DNA from: Rhizoclosmatium globosum | Lineage: Eukaryota > Chytridiomycota > Chytridiomycetes > Chytridiales > Chytriomycetaceae | Assembly: GCA_002104985.1 (NCBI GenBank) | Contig: MCGO01000177.1 | Coordinates: forward strand, 1-64,000 | DNA: 64,000 bases | Reading direction: 5' to 3' | Shown here: piece by piece, positions 10,676-19,522 of the stretch | Layout: each line of letters begins with the position of its first letter | Position numbering within the stretch: the first letter of the stretch is position 1 | Made by a program: the position numbers and the translations under genes | Notes under the pieces: model-generated | What the model saw: only the letters and a program-made list of their open reading frames with translations | Database searches by the model: none | Told to the model about the DNA's origin: nothing

Positions 10676-12121
10676 ATGGCTCCACAAAAACCAATCTTTG
10701 GTCCACCAACCGTATACAACTACACCGGAGGAGCGTTTGAGCGTGTCTTCATCAACCAATTTGATTGTCAAGGCATTCCACAGCCAGCTGATCTCAAGTG
10801 CCTGGACTTCTCCTTGACCAACTTCAACTCTACCCAGCCATACTTCAACTATGCTGCCATCAAGGACCACTTTGTCTGGAAGGATACTACTTCCTGCTCT
10901 GGTGACTTTGCCCAGCGCTTTAATGCAACATACGGGCACCCTATCCTCGATTTTTCTGTAAACGGCGCCTTTGACTCCACTAGATTCGTCAGACGTGTTA
11001 ACTTTGCTGTCACTGCGTCTACAGGAACTTCTGTTCCTTCGCCAGAAAGACGTGCCCCAGCGTCCACTTACTGCTCTTTGTCGTACGCTTCTTCTACAAC
11101 CCAGTTCACTGATGCTCCTTACCTTTTGGCTGAAAACCAGCCAGTTTGTGGAGCCAAGGCTCCTCTCGTGAATGCTACTGCTTACCCACCGTATTCTTTT
11201 GCAGTTGTAACTCCCTATCTCGCGAAGGACGGAACCTTCGGTTTCACTTTTAACTACTCTCCTGATGACGATAAAAACTTGGAGCTTGCTGATTTGGCTG
11301 CCGCTTACTCCGTCAACGCTTCGTCGATTGTGTACAAGTTCATTTCCGCTACCAAATTTTCCGTCACTGTACCAGCCATTCCTGGTGATCTTTCCGCCGA
11401 CTCTTCATGTGTCTACACATACAAGGCTCGTACTGCTTCTGAGACGAAGGGACGTGTCTACTCCTTGAACAAGATTACCCAGGGAACCATTCCACTCAAA
11501 GAAAACGCTACTCTTACCGATGGCTGTATCACAAGTTTGTTTGACGCGAAGTATGGAGAATTCAGTTTCACTACAACTGCCAACGATACTTGCGGTCAAA
11601 CAGATTACGCCAGTCGCTTTGGGCGCTACTTTGATTTGGAAACATACTATCTTTCCATGTATGTTCTCTCAACCGGCGAGATCACTTTCAACGTTTCCGA
11701 TACGTACAAGGATGGAAACTACGACAGAAATGACAGACGTCGCGACGGCCTCACTGATTACAGTTTCAACTTTGTTGACAAGGCCGCCTTTGCTACCACT
11801 GCAACCACTGCCACCACTGTTTCTACTGTCTCTACTGTTGCCTCTACTGCTACTCCTTCCAGCTCTGTGACCTCTTCCACTGTTGCCAAGTCTGCTTCTG
11901 CTTCTGGATCTGCTGCTGCGTCCGCCACTGTTGTTGTTACTACCACTGCTTCTGCTGTCCCAACCGCATACGTCGCTCCAGCAAACCCTACCGCATACGT
12001 TGCTCCAGCTGTCCCAGCTTACGGTGCTCCAGCCAACAACAACAACAACTTGTACAAGGGTGCTGCTGTTGAGAAGGTCGGAATTGTTGCTGCTCTTGTT
12101 GCTGCCGTTTTCCTTGCCTAA
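10676..12121 (+). CDS. surface glycoprotein family member 2 (intact)
   Basis: 481 aa in one exon. Residues 1-345 form an ectodomain with eight cysteines kept in the neighbour at 12921 (FDCQGIP, LKCLDF, TSCSGDF, YCSL, VCGAKAP, SCVYTY, DGCITS, TCGQTDY) and several N-glycosylation sequons (FNSTQ, RFNATY, VNASS). Residues about 365-465 are rich in Thr/Ser/Ala/Val (TATTATTVSTVSTVASTAT), then PTAYVAPA repeats. The last ~15 residues, VGIVAALVAAVFLA, are hydrophobic and follow NNNNLYKGAAVEK, like a GPI-attachment signal. No classical signal peptide is seen at the N-terminus, which starts MAPQKPIFGPPTVYNYTGG. Either secretion is unconventional or an upstream exon was missed. Family function is unknown; a cell-surface or wall role is inferred from composition. 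Confidence 0.75.
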   Translation: MAPQKPIFGPPTVYNYTGGAFERVFINQFDCQGIPQPADLKCLDFSLTNFNSTQPYFNYAAIKDHFVWKDTTSCSGDFAQRFNATYGHPILDFSVNGAFDSTRFVRRVNFAVTASTGTSVPSPERRAPASTYCSLSYASSTTQFTDAPYLLAENQPVCGAKAPLVNATAYPPYSFAVVTPYLAKDGTFGFTFNYSPDDDKNLELADLAAAYSVNASSIVYKFISATKFSVTVPAIPGDLSADSSCVYTYKARTASETKGRVYSLNKITQGTIPLKENATLTDGCITSLFDAKYGEFSFTTTANDTCGQTDYASRFGRYFDLETYYLSMYVLSTGEITFNVSDTYKDGNYDRNDRRRDGLTDYSFNFVDKAAFATTATTATTVSTVSTVASTATPSSSVTSSTVAKSASASGSAAASATVVVTTTASAVPTAYVAPANPTAYVAPAVPAYGAPANNNNNLYKGAAVEKVGIVAALVAAVFLA

Positions 12122-12721
12122 ATTCGTTTTCTTATCGAGTTTCGTTAAGTTTTTCATGATTTTACGAGTGTAGTTTTGTGTCTGTAAAGATTAGATTAAG
12201 AAATAAAGTAGACACTGAATCTTACCTCTTTTGTATGAGAGACTTTTCCCTCTTTTATTCTGTAAATTCAAGATAGAATAAACGTAAATATTTTTCATTT
12301 AGCCATTGTACAGGATTAGCTCACAGGAGTATCGGCAAAGGTAGAAATCTAGTCTCCTGGTTAATGGAACCATTTGCTATTTGTTTCTCCCTCCAACACA
12401 AACTCTCATTCCAATGCAACGTTAGTGGTAAGAAAGTACGCAGCTGATACTGGTTACAGGGCATGCGAAGCTATTATAAATATATTATGTGAGGGGTGAC
12501 ATCGGTGAGTGGCGATACAGCACCCCCATTGAAAACTTTAGACGACCGAGTACAAAGCTGATAAGTATCGATGGGACTTGGTTTACATCACTAAATTGGA
12601 GAAGGAAGTAAAACCTCGAACCAGAGTCGATTGCATTTCATTATAATATATCCTTCAATCAGTAGAAAAGACCATTGAACCATACGTACACATTCAAATG
12701 AAAACTCTGCCCTTTCCAAGT
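12122..12721. other. intergenic; 3' UTR and degenerate proximal promoter module
   Basis: AGAAATAAAGTAGACACTG near 12197-12215 is a likely polyadenylation region, nearly identical to the minus-strand sequence at about 22598-22625. At 12513-12540 a stretch (GAGTGGCGATACAGCAC...TTGAAAACTTT) resembles the family's proximal promoter module without a gene behind it, probably another relic. Nothing else seen. Confidence 0.45.
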
Positions 12722-12920
12722 GTCGAGGGAGATGAACAGATGGCTGGAGATCGCATCTTTTCCTGTCAAAAGCTCGCTGCAGTCTCACCGATTTATAACC
12801 ATATGGTTTGTAAAGATAGTAGAGCAAGACCGGAAAGGGTGGTTAGTTTCGATCCTACCGAACTGGAGATGTGATAAATTTGTTGAGACGCTGTTGAAAA
12901 CGTTCCCTCTTCAAAAAAAA
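12722..12920 (+). promoter_or_regulatory. promoter region of glycoprotein gene 3
   Basis: The distal module begins GTCGAGGGAGATGAACAG; AGCTCGCTGCAGTCTCACCG aligns with AGCTGACTGCAACCTCACCG of the 9993 copy. The proximal part at about 12868-12905 has GATAAATTTGTTGAGACGCTGTTGAAAAC. The reading frame stays open through this region (from 12720), but conservation with noncoding copies supports the ATG at 12921. Confidence 0.5.
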
Positions 12921-14384
12921 ATGTCTCCAAAACCATCCCCTGTTTCACCTGGTAAATTTTACAACTTCACTGGAGGTGCATTCGATCGTATCTTCATCAG
13001 CCAATTCGACTGCAGAGGCATCCCTCAGCCAACTGATTTCAAATGTCTGGACTTTTCCTTGTCTGACTTTAACTATACCAAGAGTTCCTTCGAGTATGCT
13101 GCCATTAAGGACCACTTTGTCTGGAAGGATAATACTTCCTGCTCTGGTGACTTTGCCCAGCGCTTCAATGCGACATACGGGTCCCCAGTAGCATCCTTCG
13201 ACTATGCGATCACCGCATTCGGCGCCTCTGACCAGAGTGGATTCGTCAGACGTGTTGACATGATTGTTCTTGTTTCCAGAGGAGACACCAAACCTGCTAG
13301 CTGCTATTTGACGTATGCTTCCTCCACTGCTCAATTCGCTGATGTCCAATACATTTTGGCTGAAAACCAGCCAGTCTGCGGAGCCAAGGCCCCTCAAATC
13401 AATGCTACTGCTTACCCCCCATATTCCTTTTCGGTTGTGAACCCTGATGTCAAGAACGGAAACTTCAGTTTCACTTTTAACTACTCCCCTGATAACGATA
13501 TGGACTTGGGGCTTGCTAATTTGGCTGCCGCTTACTCTGTCGATGTCTCCTCGATTGTGTACAAGTTCATTTCTGACACCAAGTTTTCCCTCACTGTCCC
13601 AGCTGTCCCTGGTGATCTTTCCGCAGTTTCCTCTTGCGTCTACAATTACGATGCTCTTCTCGTTCCTGAAACCAAGGGCCGTGTCTACTCCTTGAACAAG
13701 ATTATTCAAGGGACCATTCCACTCAAGGAAAACGCCACTCTTTCCGATGGTTGCCTCACAAGTTTGATTGACATTGGTCGCGGATCATTTGCATTCAATT
13801 CAACTGCCAACGATACTTGTGGTCAAATAGATTACGCCAGTCGCTTCGGTCGCTACTTTAACTTCAAAACGTACGTTCTTTCCACGTATGTCCTTTCTGC
13901 TGGAGAAATCACTTTCAACATTTCTGAGACTTCCAAGGTTGGAAACTACGACAGAAATTACATACGGCGTGACGGTCTCACTGATTACAGTTTCAACTTT
14001 GTTGACAAGGCCGCCTTTGCTACCACTTCCACCACTTCCACCACTACCACTACTTCAACTGTTTCTACTGTTTCTACTGTTTCTACTGTTTCTACTGTTG
14101 CCTCTACTGCTACTCCTTCCAGCTCTGTGACCTCTTCCACTGTTGCCAAGTCTGCTTCTGCTTCTGGATCCGCTGCTGCGTCCGCCACTGTTGTTGTTAC
14201 TACCACTGCTGCTGCTGCTGTCCCAACGGCATACGTCGCTCCTGCAAACCCTAACGCGTACGTTGCTCCAGCTGTCCCAACTTACGGTGCTCCAACAAAC
14301 AGCAACAACAACTTGTACAAGGGTTCTGCCGTTGAGAAGGTCGGAATTGTTGCTGCTCTTGTTGCAGCTGTTTTCCTTGCCTAA
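12921..14384 (+). CDS. surface glycoprotein family member 3 (intact)
   Basis: 487 aa from the ATG at 12921 (MSPKPSPVSPGKFYNFTGG), chosen by alignment to member 2; the longer frame from 12720 reads through promoter DNA. Same layout as member 2: eight-cysteine ectodomain with sequons (DFNYTK, RFNATY, QINATA), Ser/Thr-rich stalk, PTAYVAPA-type repeats, C-terminal hydrophobic tail VGIVAALVAAVFLA. Identity with member 2 is high, especially in the stalk and tail. The stalk is longer because a 9-bp unit (ACTGTTTCT, encoding TVS) is repeated around 14058-14098. No signal peptide is visible. Tandem with member 2, about 800 bp apart. Likely polyadenylation at the AATAAA near 14460. Confidence 0.75.
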   Translation: MSPKPSPVSPGKFYNFTGGAFDRIFISQFDCRGIPQPTDFKCLDFSLSDFNYTKSSFEYAAIKDHFVWKDNTSCSGDFAQRFNATYGSPVASFDYAITAFGASDQSGFVRRVDMIVLVSRGDTKPASCYLTYASSTAQFADVQYILAENQPVCGAKAPQINATAYPPYSFSVVNPDVKNGNFSFTFNYSPDNDMDLGLANLAAAYSVDVSSIVYKFISDTKFSLTVPAVPGDLSAVSSCVYNYDALLVPETKGRVYSLNKIIQGTIPLKENATLSDGCLTSLIDIGRGSFAFNSTANDTCGQIDYASRFGRYFNFKTYVLSTYVLSAGEITFNISETSKVGNYDRNYIRRDGLTDYSFNFVDKAAFATTSTTSTTTTTSTVSTVSTVSTVSTVASTATPSSSVTSSTVAKSASASGSAAASATVVVTTTAAAAVPTAYVAPANPNAYVAPAVPTYGAPTNSNNNLYKGSAVEKVGIVAALVAAVFLA

Positions 14385-14637
14385 TTTCGTTTACTTCCGG
14401 AGTTTTGTTAAGTTTTTCATGATTCTATGAGTATAGTCGTCCGGAAAGAGTAGATGAAGAAATAAAGCGGATATTACATTTTTCCTCCTTTGTTTGCGAT
14501 ATCTGACGCATTACAATAGACGTAGACTTTCTTGCGTTGAGGAAACGATTGAAAGCAACTATTACGCATCTCCGTTTTCCCTTTACGTATTTAACATCTA
14601 AATTTGAAACAAAGAGAAGCCGAAAAAAGAACAACCG

Positions 14638-15657
14638 ATGCCATCATACACACCACTTCCAACCTCACCAACAAGAAGAGCAGCTTCTCATGCACACAAC
14701 ACTTTCCACCTCGTAGGACTGGTGCTTCTCCTGACCTCATTCGGGGCCCTTGTCCTAGTGACCCTCCCTATGCCGTCTTTCCACCACCATTTCAACATCG
14801 AAAGCCAAGCAAAGCACTGGCCAAATTCGCCGTTTCTTCCCGCCAAAAACGGATCCTTTTCGTTTCCGTCTTTTGCCAAGCGCCTCGAAATTGTCGGAAC
14901 TGGAATTGGGTTTGCGAACACAACTGTTTCGTGCTCGTCGATCGAGACTGCGCAAATAACTGTTGAAACACGCATCGAATCAACGGCTCAGATTGCTCTT
15001 GATGAATCAGATATTATTGTGTCGATTTCGGAGGACGGGCTTCTCCTGGTCAATGCGTCGTTTGTGGAGAACCTGATGGATATTGGCGTGTATGCAGAGA
15101 TCCACATCACTTTCCCGGCTTCTTACTCTATCGAAAGCTTCTACATGGATGCAAACCTGGCATCTTTACTCTGGACACAGGCAGCTCCACTTGTTGATTC
15201 CTCCTTTGACGCGGCAATCAGAACAGGAGGTCTCCGCGTTGCATCACCGCTCCAAACCGAAATAATTGGAATTGCAATCGGTGATGGCTCTGCCTCGTTT
15301 ACTTACGTTTCAGCTAGTGAAAGTGTTCTCATTGGTGTTGAGAATGGTGCCGTGCAAGGCACATTCAATGGATTTGCGAGTTTCTATGCAAAATGTGTGA
15401 CGGGTGGTGTTGATGTCGTTTTGGAGGGCGGGAAAGAAGAAGTTTTAATTGGTATGGATGTTGCCACTGGGCCGATTCGCGCAAAGGTGGAACAATTCAG
15501 AGGAAGCTATTCCACATCGGTATTAGTTGGGCGTTCTAATGTACACGGTGCTGACTTTGGGAGCACTCCGGAAGCAGGGACTGTGGGAGGCGTAAGTGGA
15601 AAGGGAATATTGGAGGCATCTGTGACAACTGGATTTATTGATTTAACCTTTGTATAA
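14638..15657 (+). CDS. Toastrack/DUF4097-like membrane-anchored protein, paralog 2
   Basis: Single exon, 339 aa. A short basic cytoplasmic N-terminus (TPLPTSPTRRAASHAHN) is followed by one hydrophobic helix, VGLVLLLTSFGALVLVTLP (about residues 26-43), then beta-repeat sequence with the family's closing module (FRGSYSTSVLVGRSNVHGAD...GTVGGVSGKGILEASVTTGF, then IDLTFV). First of four same-strand paralogs (14.6-20.6 kb). Its stop is 34 bp from the next possible ATG (15691), and AATAAA occurs right after the stop. Beta strands here are less regular than in paralog 1. Function unknown. Confidence 0.7.
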   Translation: MPSYTPLPTSPTRRAASHAHNTFHLVGLVLLLTSFGALVLVTLPMPSFHHHFNIESQAKHWPNSPFLPAKNGSFSFPSFAKRLEIVGTGIGFANTTVSCSSIETAQITVETRIESTAQIALDESDIIVSISEDGLLLVNASFVENLMDIGVYAEIHITFPASYSIESFYMDANLASLLWTQAAPLVDSSFDAAIRTGGLRVASPLQTEIIGIAIGDGSASFTYVSASESVLIGVENGAVQGTFNGFASFYAKCVTGGVDVVLEGGKEEVLIGMDVATGPIRAKVEQFRGSYSTSVLVGRSNVHGADFGSTPEAGTVGGVSGKGILEASVTTGFIDLTFV

Positions 15658-15744
15658 GTCAATAAATAAAAAAAGCATTGATGCTTTTAGATGGGGAACT
15701 CGTGGAACTCGAATCGAAAGAGTCTGCAACAAAACTTCTCCAAA

Positions 15745-17950
15745 ATGGGTACTCCACACCGCCCACACTTGCTTGAGGCGATTCTTCTCGCCAGCGCTCT
15801 ATTCATGATATCGTCTGTTACAAAGTACTTCCTGGTCCGCTTGTTCCGATCGACTGTCATTGTCGTTAACGGCGAGGAAGTCTATCCTGAATACGACCTC
15901 CTTCAGTAAGACTCCATATCGACCCTTGCCCAACTTCCTAGGTTCTGACCATCGTTTGTTACAAGATTTGTCAGTGTCATCCAATACGGAATCACTGCCG
16001 TCTTCATGTTGCCATTGCTATTGGGTGGGGAAAACAAGCCCAACACAACACCAATCAAGTCTCTCTTGGCCATCACTGCCTGTTCCTTGTTTCCAATGTA
16101 CCTTGGATCTATCACATACAAGTACTTGGACCAACATGTCATTATGGCTGCGGACAAGTTATTGGTAAAATGATGATTGCTTTGCCACTTTTTAACCAAT
16201 TAAAAACCCACAACTTTCCATTCCACAGATAATCCCACTCGTCATCGTCGGAGCTCTGGCTTTCAGAAAGACTTATCGCTGGGAAAGCCTCGTTGCGGCC
16301 GGCTGTATCGCTGTTGGTGCGGCGCATATTTTTGTCCAATTCTACTCAAGGCCACCCGCATTCAACGAAATTAACCCTGGACCACCAAAAACTCATCTCG
16401 GACAAGCTTTTGGTTGTGTACTTCTTGTGTTTGGCCTCATTATTCAAGCATTCGGCTGCAATATGCAAGAGAACCTCTTGAAGTCTGGCCACGCGGATAT
16501 TAATCAGTTCTTGTTCTCTTCCAGCTTGTTAATGTTCTTGTCAATGGGATCTTATATGGGCATTGTAACTCCCCAAGATATCTTTCAAAGCATCGATTTT
16601 TTCGCGAAAACCCCACTTGCGATTGCATTCGCATTCGCGTTCGCTGTATGCGGAACCTTGAAACAGTTGGTCATTTTTACTATTATTCAACGTGTTGGTG
16701 CGTTCTTGGCCGTGAGCATGACTGTGTCAAATAATCTGATCAACAAGGCCTTGTCGGCGTTACGTCGTCGACAATTTTCTCCGTTTGGAAACGAATCTAC
16801 ACTGCTTATTGTTTTGGTTGTTTCAGTTGGGTTCGTGATGGAAGGGGTTGCAATTTGGAAAGACTCAAAGGAGGAAGATGAATCCACTCATCTTACCAAC
16901 AATGTCAACGCGGAGAAAGAAAAGCTTCTTCCAACCTCTCTTCTCTACAGATCAAAACCAAAGCTGTCACTCACCAATCAACTGGCCTTCAGACGTTCCT
17001 GCTTCATCACTTTTGTTGTGGCGCTCATTTACTGTCCCTTGCAACTCAGCGTACCCAAACAAAACTTTCCCAAACCTTTCCATTCCTTCGTCGAATCGTT
17101 CCCTGCTTCTGTCTCAGAGATCCAATTGACTGCAACAGGAACTGCCCAGTCATTCCTTTCCCTCACTACAAACGTATCTGCAACTGATATTACCGTCACG
17201 ACACTATACTCCAGCACGAAAAAGCAAGACCTCAAAGCTTTCAACGTGTACACGGTTGTTTCAAACAACGTCATGAAAATCACATCTCTCTTTGCGTCCG
17301 TTGGCATCAACCCAGAACCATCTAGCCACTTGACTCTCTCGAATACATTCGCATACATTGAGGTTTCGTTCCCCCCAGAGCATTCATTGGATACCGTTTC
17401 CGTCCACGGAGATGTAGCAGTATTGAAAGTCTCTGAAAGTGCCCCAGAAATCAAGACCATTGATATGGATATACGTGAAGGAGGCGGCGAGTTTGCCTCT
17501 GATAAAGCGTTTGAAAACATACGTATCAGAGTGATGGATAGAGGATCGGTGTTTATCGATAATACTTTGACTGTCACCGAGAGTGTAGAGTTTGAGTTGG
17601 CAAAGGATTCTCGCACTGAGTTCAGTACTGTCTATGGACGTAATGGAATTAGTTCGGCAGTCAAAATTGAAGCTCCTCATGTTAGAGCTGCGGTTGGAAG
17701 CGGTGAAATTTCTGCCGAAATCGATGTGGGTAAAGAGGGTGTTCTTGATCTTGAGCTTGGGAAAGGGACTCTCAAGGTTGAGGTTGTTGGTGGATTCCAG
17801 GGATCATTTAAGAGTGAGCTTGATGCTTCATTTGAGAATGGAGTTGAAGGAGAATCGCGTCACGAGAGTGGTATTGTTGGTGTGAAGGGAGGGAAAGGGC
17901 GTGCCAAGGTGCACGTTGGAAAGGGAAGCCTTGATTTGAAGTTTGTTTGA
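15745..17950 (+). CDS. nucleotide-sugar-transporter-like protein fused to a Toastrack-like domain
   Basis: Exons 15745-15905, 15966-16164 and 16229-17950 give 693 aa (an in-frame ATG at 15691 would add 18). Residues 1-~330 are multi-pass membrane sequence resembling the UAA family (SLC35B-like) of nucleotide-sugar carriers: LGSITYKYLDQHVIMAADKL, FGLIIQAFGCNMQENLLKSG, VSMTVSNNLINKALSALRRR. The frame then continues without a stop through WKDSKEEDESTHLTNNVNAE into KLLPTSLLYRSKPKLSLTNQ, a second helix (CFITFVVALIYCPLQL, about residue 380), and a full Toastrack-like region ending GKGSLDLKFV. The second half alone looks like the neighbouring paralogs, including the acidic LLP N-terminus. Only one in-frame ATG (16838) could start it separately. 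A true fusion, or two genes read together, remain open. Confidence 0.7.
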
Positions 17951-18029
17951 TTACTCTTCTCTCTCAATCATTTATCACATATCTTAAATACATTTGAAGT
18001 CTTACCCGAATTTCGTGGGACATTGAAAG

Positions 18030-19286
18030 ATGAGCCCAGCAGACCCACCACCACCACTTCCTCCAACCACCGAATCCGAGAGCGAGCGCCTCCTTCTCCT
18101 CGGCCAACCAATTCCATCACTTCCTGGATCACTTCGCCACTACCGAATACCAACACGAAAGGCTGTTCTTGTTCTCACTCCGTTTGTCGTTGTATTCATT
18201 GGCGCAGCAACCTTCCTCTTCAACTTCGCAAAGTTCTCATCACCAAAAGCATCGATTCCAAACAATCTTCTTCCTCCAATCCACCCACTTCCCCAACCAC
18301 CGGCTCTTCCAAAGTCAGCAAGGAACGAGTCGTTTCAGCTGCACAGTTTCAATGCATTCGTTGTAGACGTAGAATCAGCGCATATCACTGTCCACCAAAG
18401 CTGTGCAGTGAAAGATACCATGCTGTTGTCGTTCGCTCCTGCTTCAGCTCCCCTGAATGTCAAGGTTTCAGATTCTGTCCTTCACATCAAATCGTCTAGT
18501 TACCGTGCTATCGACATTAATCTATGCCTGCCCAAGACGGATCTTTTATTCCGTTCATTCTATTTGAAGATGGGAAAGGGGTCCATAGCGTGGTTGCTTC
18601 GACAGCCACTAACAATCTCTGAAACACTGGAGTTCAGGATAGAACAAGGGTCGATACTAAGTCGAACAGAATTACCTGGAAGATTAATCGCAGGAACGCT
18701 TTACATCTCCGTTCAAGGCAGTCCAGGATTCGTTGACCTGGATGCAGTGTACATCAAAGGAAACACGACAATTAAGGTCGAACAGCATTCATCGGTATCG
18801 ATGGATCAATTCCAAACGGCTGGTTCATTAGACGTGCAGGCGGAAATGGGGGAACTATTCATATCCCGAAACATAATTGCTGAATCTGCCAAACTCGCAA
18901 ACAGCGACCGAAACATCACACTCGATTCACTGTCAGCTAAAAAAGTATCTGTGAAAAGCGGTTACGGGCATATCCGCGGATCCGTGAAAGACTACAAATC
19001 ATTAGTTGCGAAAACCGAGTATGCATTGGTGGAGCTAGACTTGACCATGAACATTGAAGAGACACGGACGAAAGTATCTTCAGAGTCTGGACCTATTGCG
19101 TTGAAAGTGCAAGGTTTCAATGGTGCTTTTGACGCTGCATCGGAACTTGGGACTGTTCTTATTCATGGACATGCAGACACACCTGTCATTGGAAATCCAG
19201 CGAAAGGAACTGTTGGTGGGTCAAGTAAAAAGGGGATATTAGAAGCTTCTTCGAATATGGGAAATGTGGACATAACTTTTACATGA
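18030..19286 (+). CDS. Toastrack/DUF4097-like membrane-anchored protein, paralog 4
   Basis: Single exon, 418 aa, the longest of the anchored forms. Pro-rich, acidic cytoplasmic N-terminus (TTESESERLLLLGQPIP), one helix at about residues 45-64 (AVLVLTPFVVVFIGAATFLF), then beta-repeat sequence (LDVQAEMGELFISR, ITLDSLSAKKVSVKSGYG, HIRGSV). The C-terminal module FNGAFDAASELGTVLIHGHA...GTVGGSSKKGILEASSNMGN, then VDITFT, is shared with paralogs 2, 3 and 5. Same strand and order as its neighbours, consistent with tandem duplication. The LLLLG/LLP-type motif before the helix recurs in the family and resembles acidic dileucine sorting signals. That reading is inference. Confidence 0.7.
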   Translation: MSPADPPPPLPPTTESESERLLLLGQPIPSLPGSLRHYRIPTRKAVLVLTPFVVVFIGAATFLFNFAKFSSPKASIPNNLLPPIHPLPQPPALPKSARNESFQLHSFNAFVVDVESAHITVHQSCAVKDTMLLSFAPASAPLNVKVSDSVLHIKSSSYRAIDINLCLPKTDLLFRSFYLKMGKGSIAWLLRQPLTISETLEFRIEQGSILSRTELPGRLIAGTLYISVQGSPGFVDLDAVYIKGNTTIKVEQHSSVSMDQFQTAGSLDVQAEMGELFISRNIIAESAKLANSDRNITLDSLSAKKVSVKSGYGHIRGSVKDYKSLVAKTEYALVELDLTMNIEETRTKVSSESGPIALKVQGFNGAFDAASELGTVLIHGHADTPVIGNPAKGTVGGSSKKGILEASSNMGNVDITFT

Positions 19287-19522
19287 GAATAGAACTTACT
19301 GTATTGATTGTCTTCTTAAGAACCCAATTTACACGAAAAATGTCATGTAATACTATCCTTTAAGTTGGTCTCTTCAAAAGAATATAAAAATTGTCTGAAC
19401 TTAAATCCAATAAGATATTCCAGATTAATCACCGCTTTAGTCTCGCTTACATGGGCGATAGTTACTGCCCTTTTCAGAGTCGTCACAGCTACTTAAAATA
19501 GTTATTTTTGTAAACAAAACAA

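Noticed and set aside
12720..12920. N-terminal extension of glycoprotein 3 (67 residues)
   Set aside because: The region aligns with noncoding promoter DNA of the paralogs, and the paralog starts where the ATG at 12921 does.
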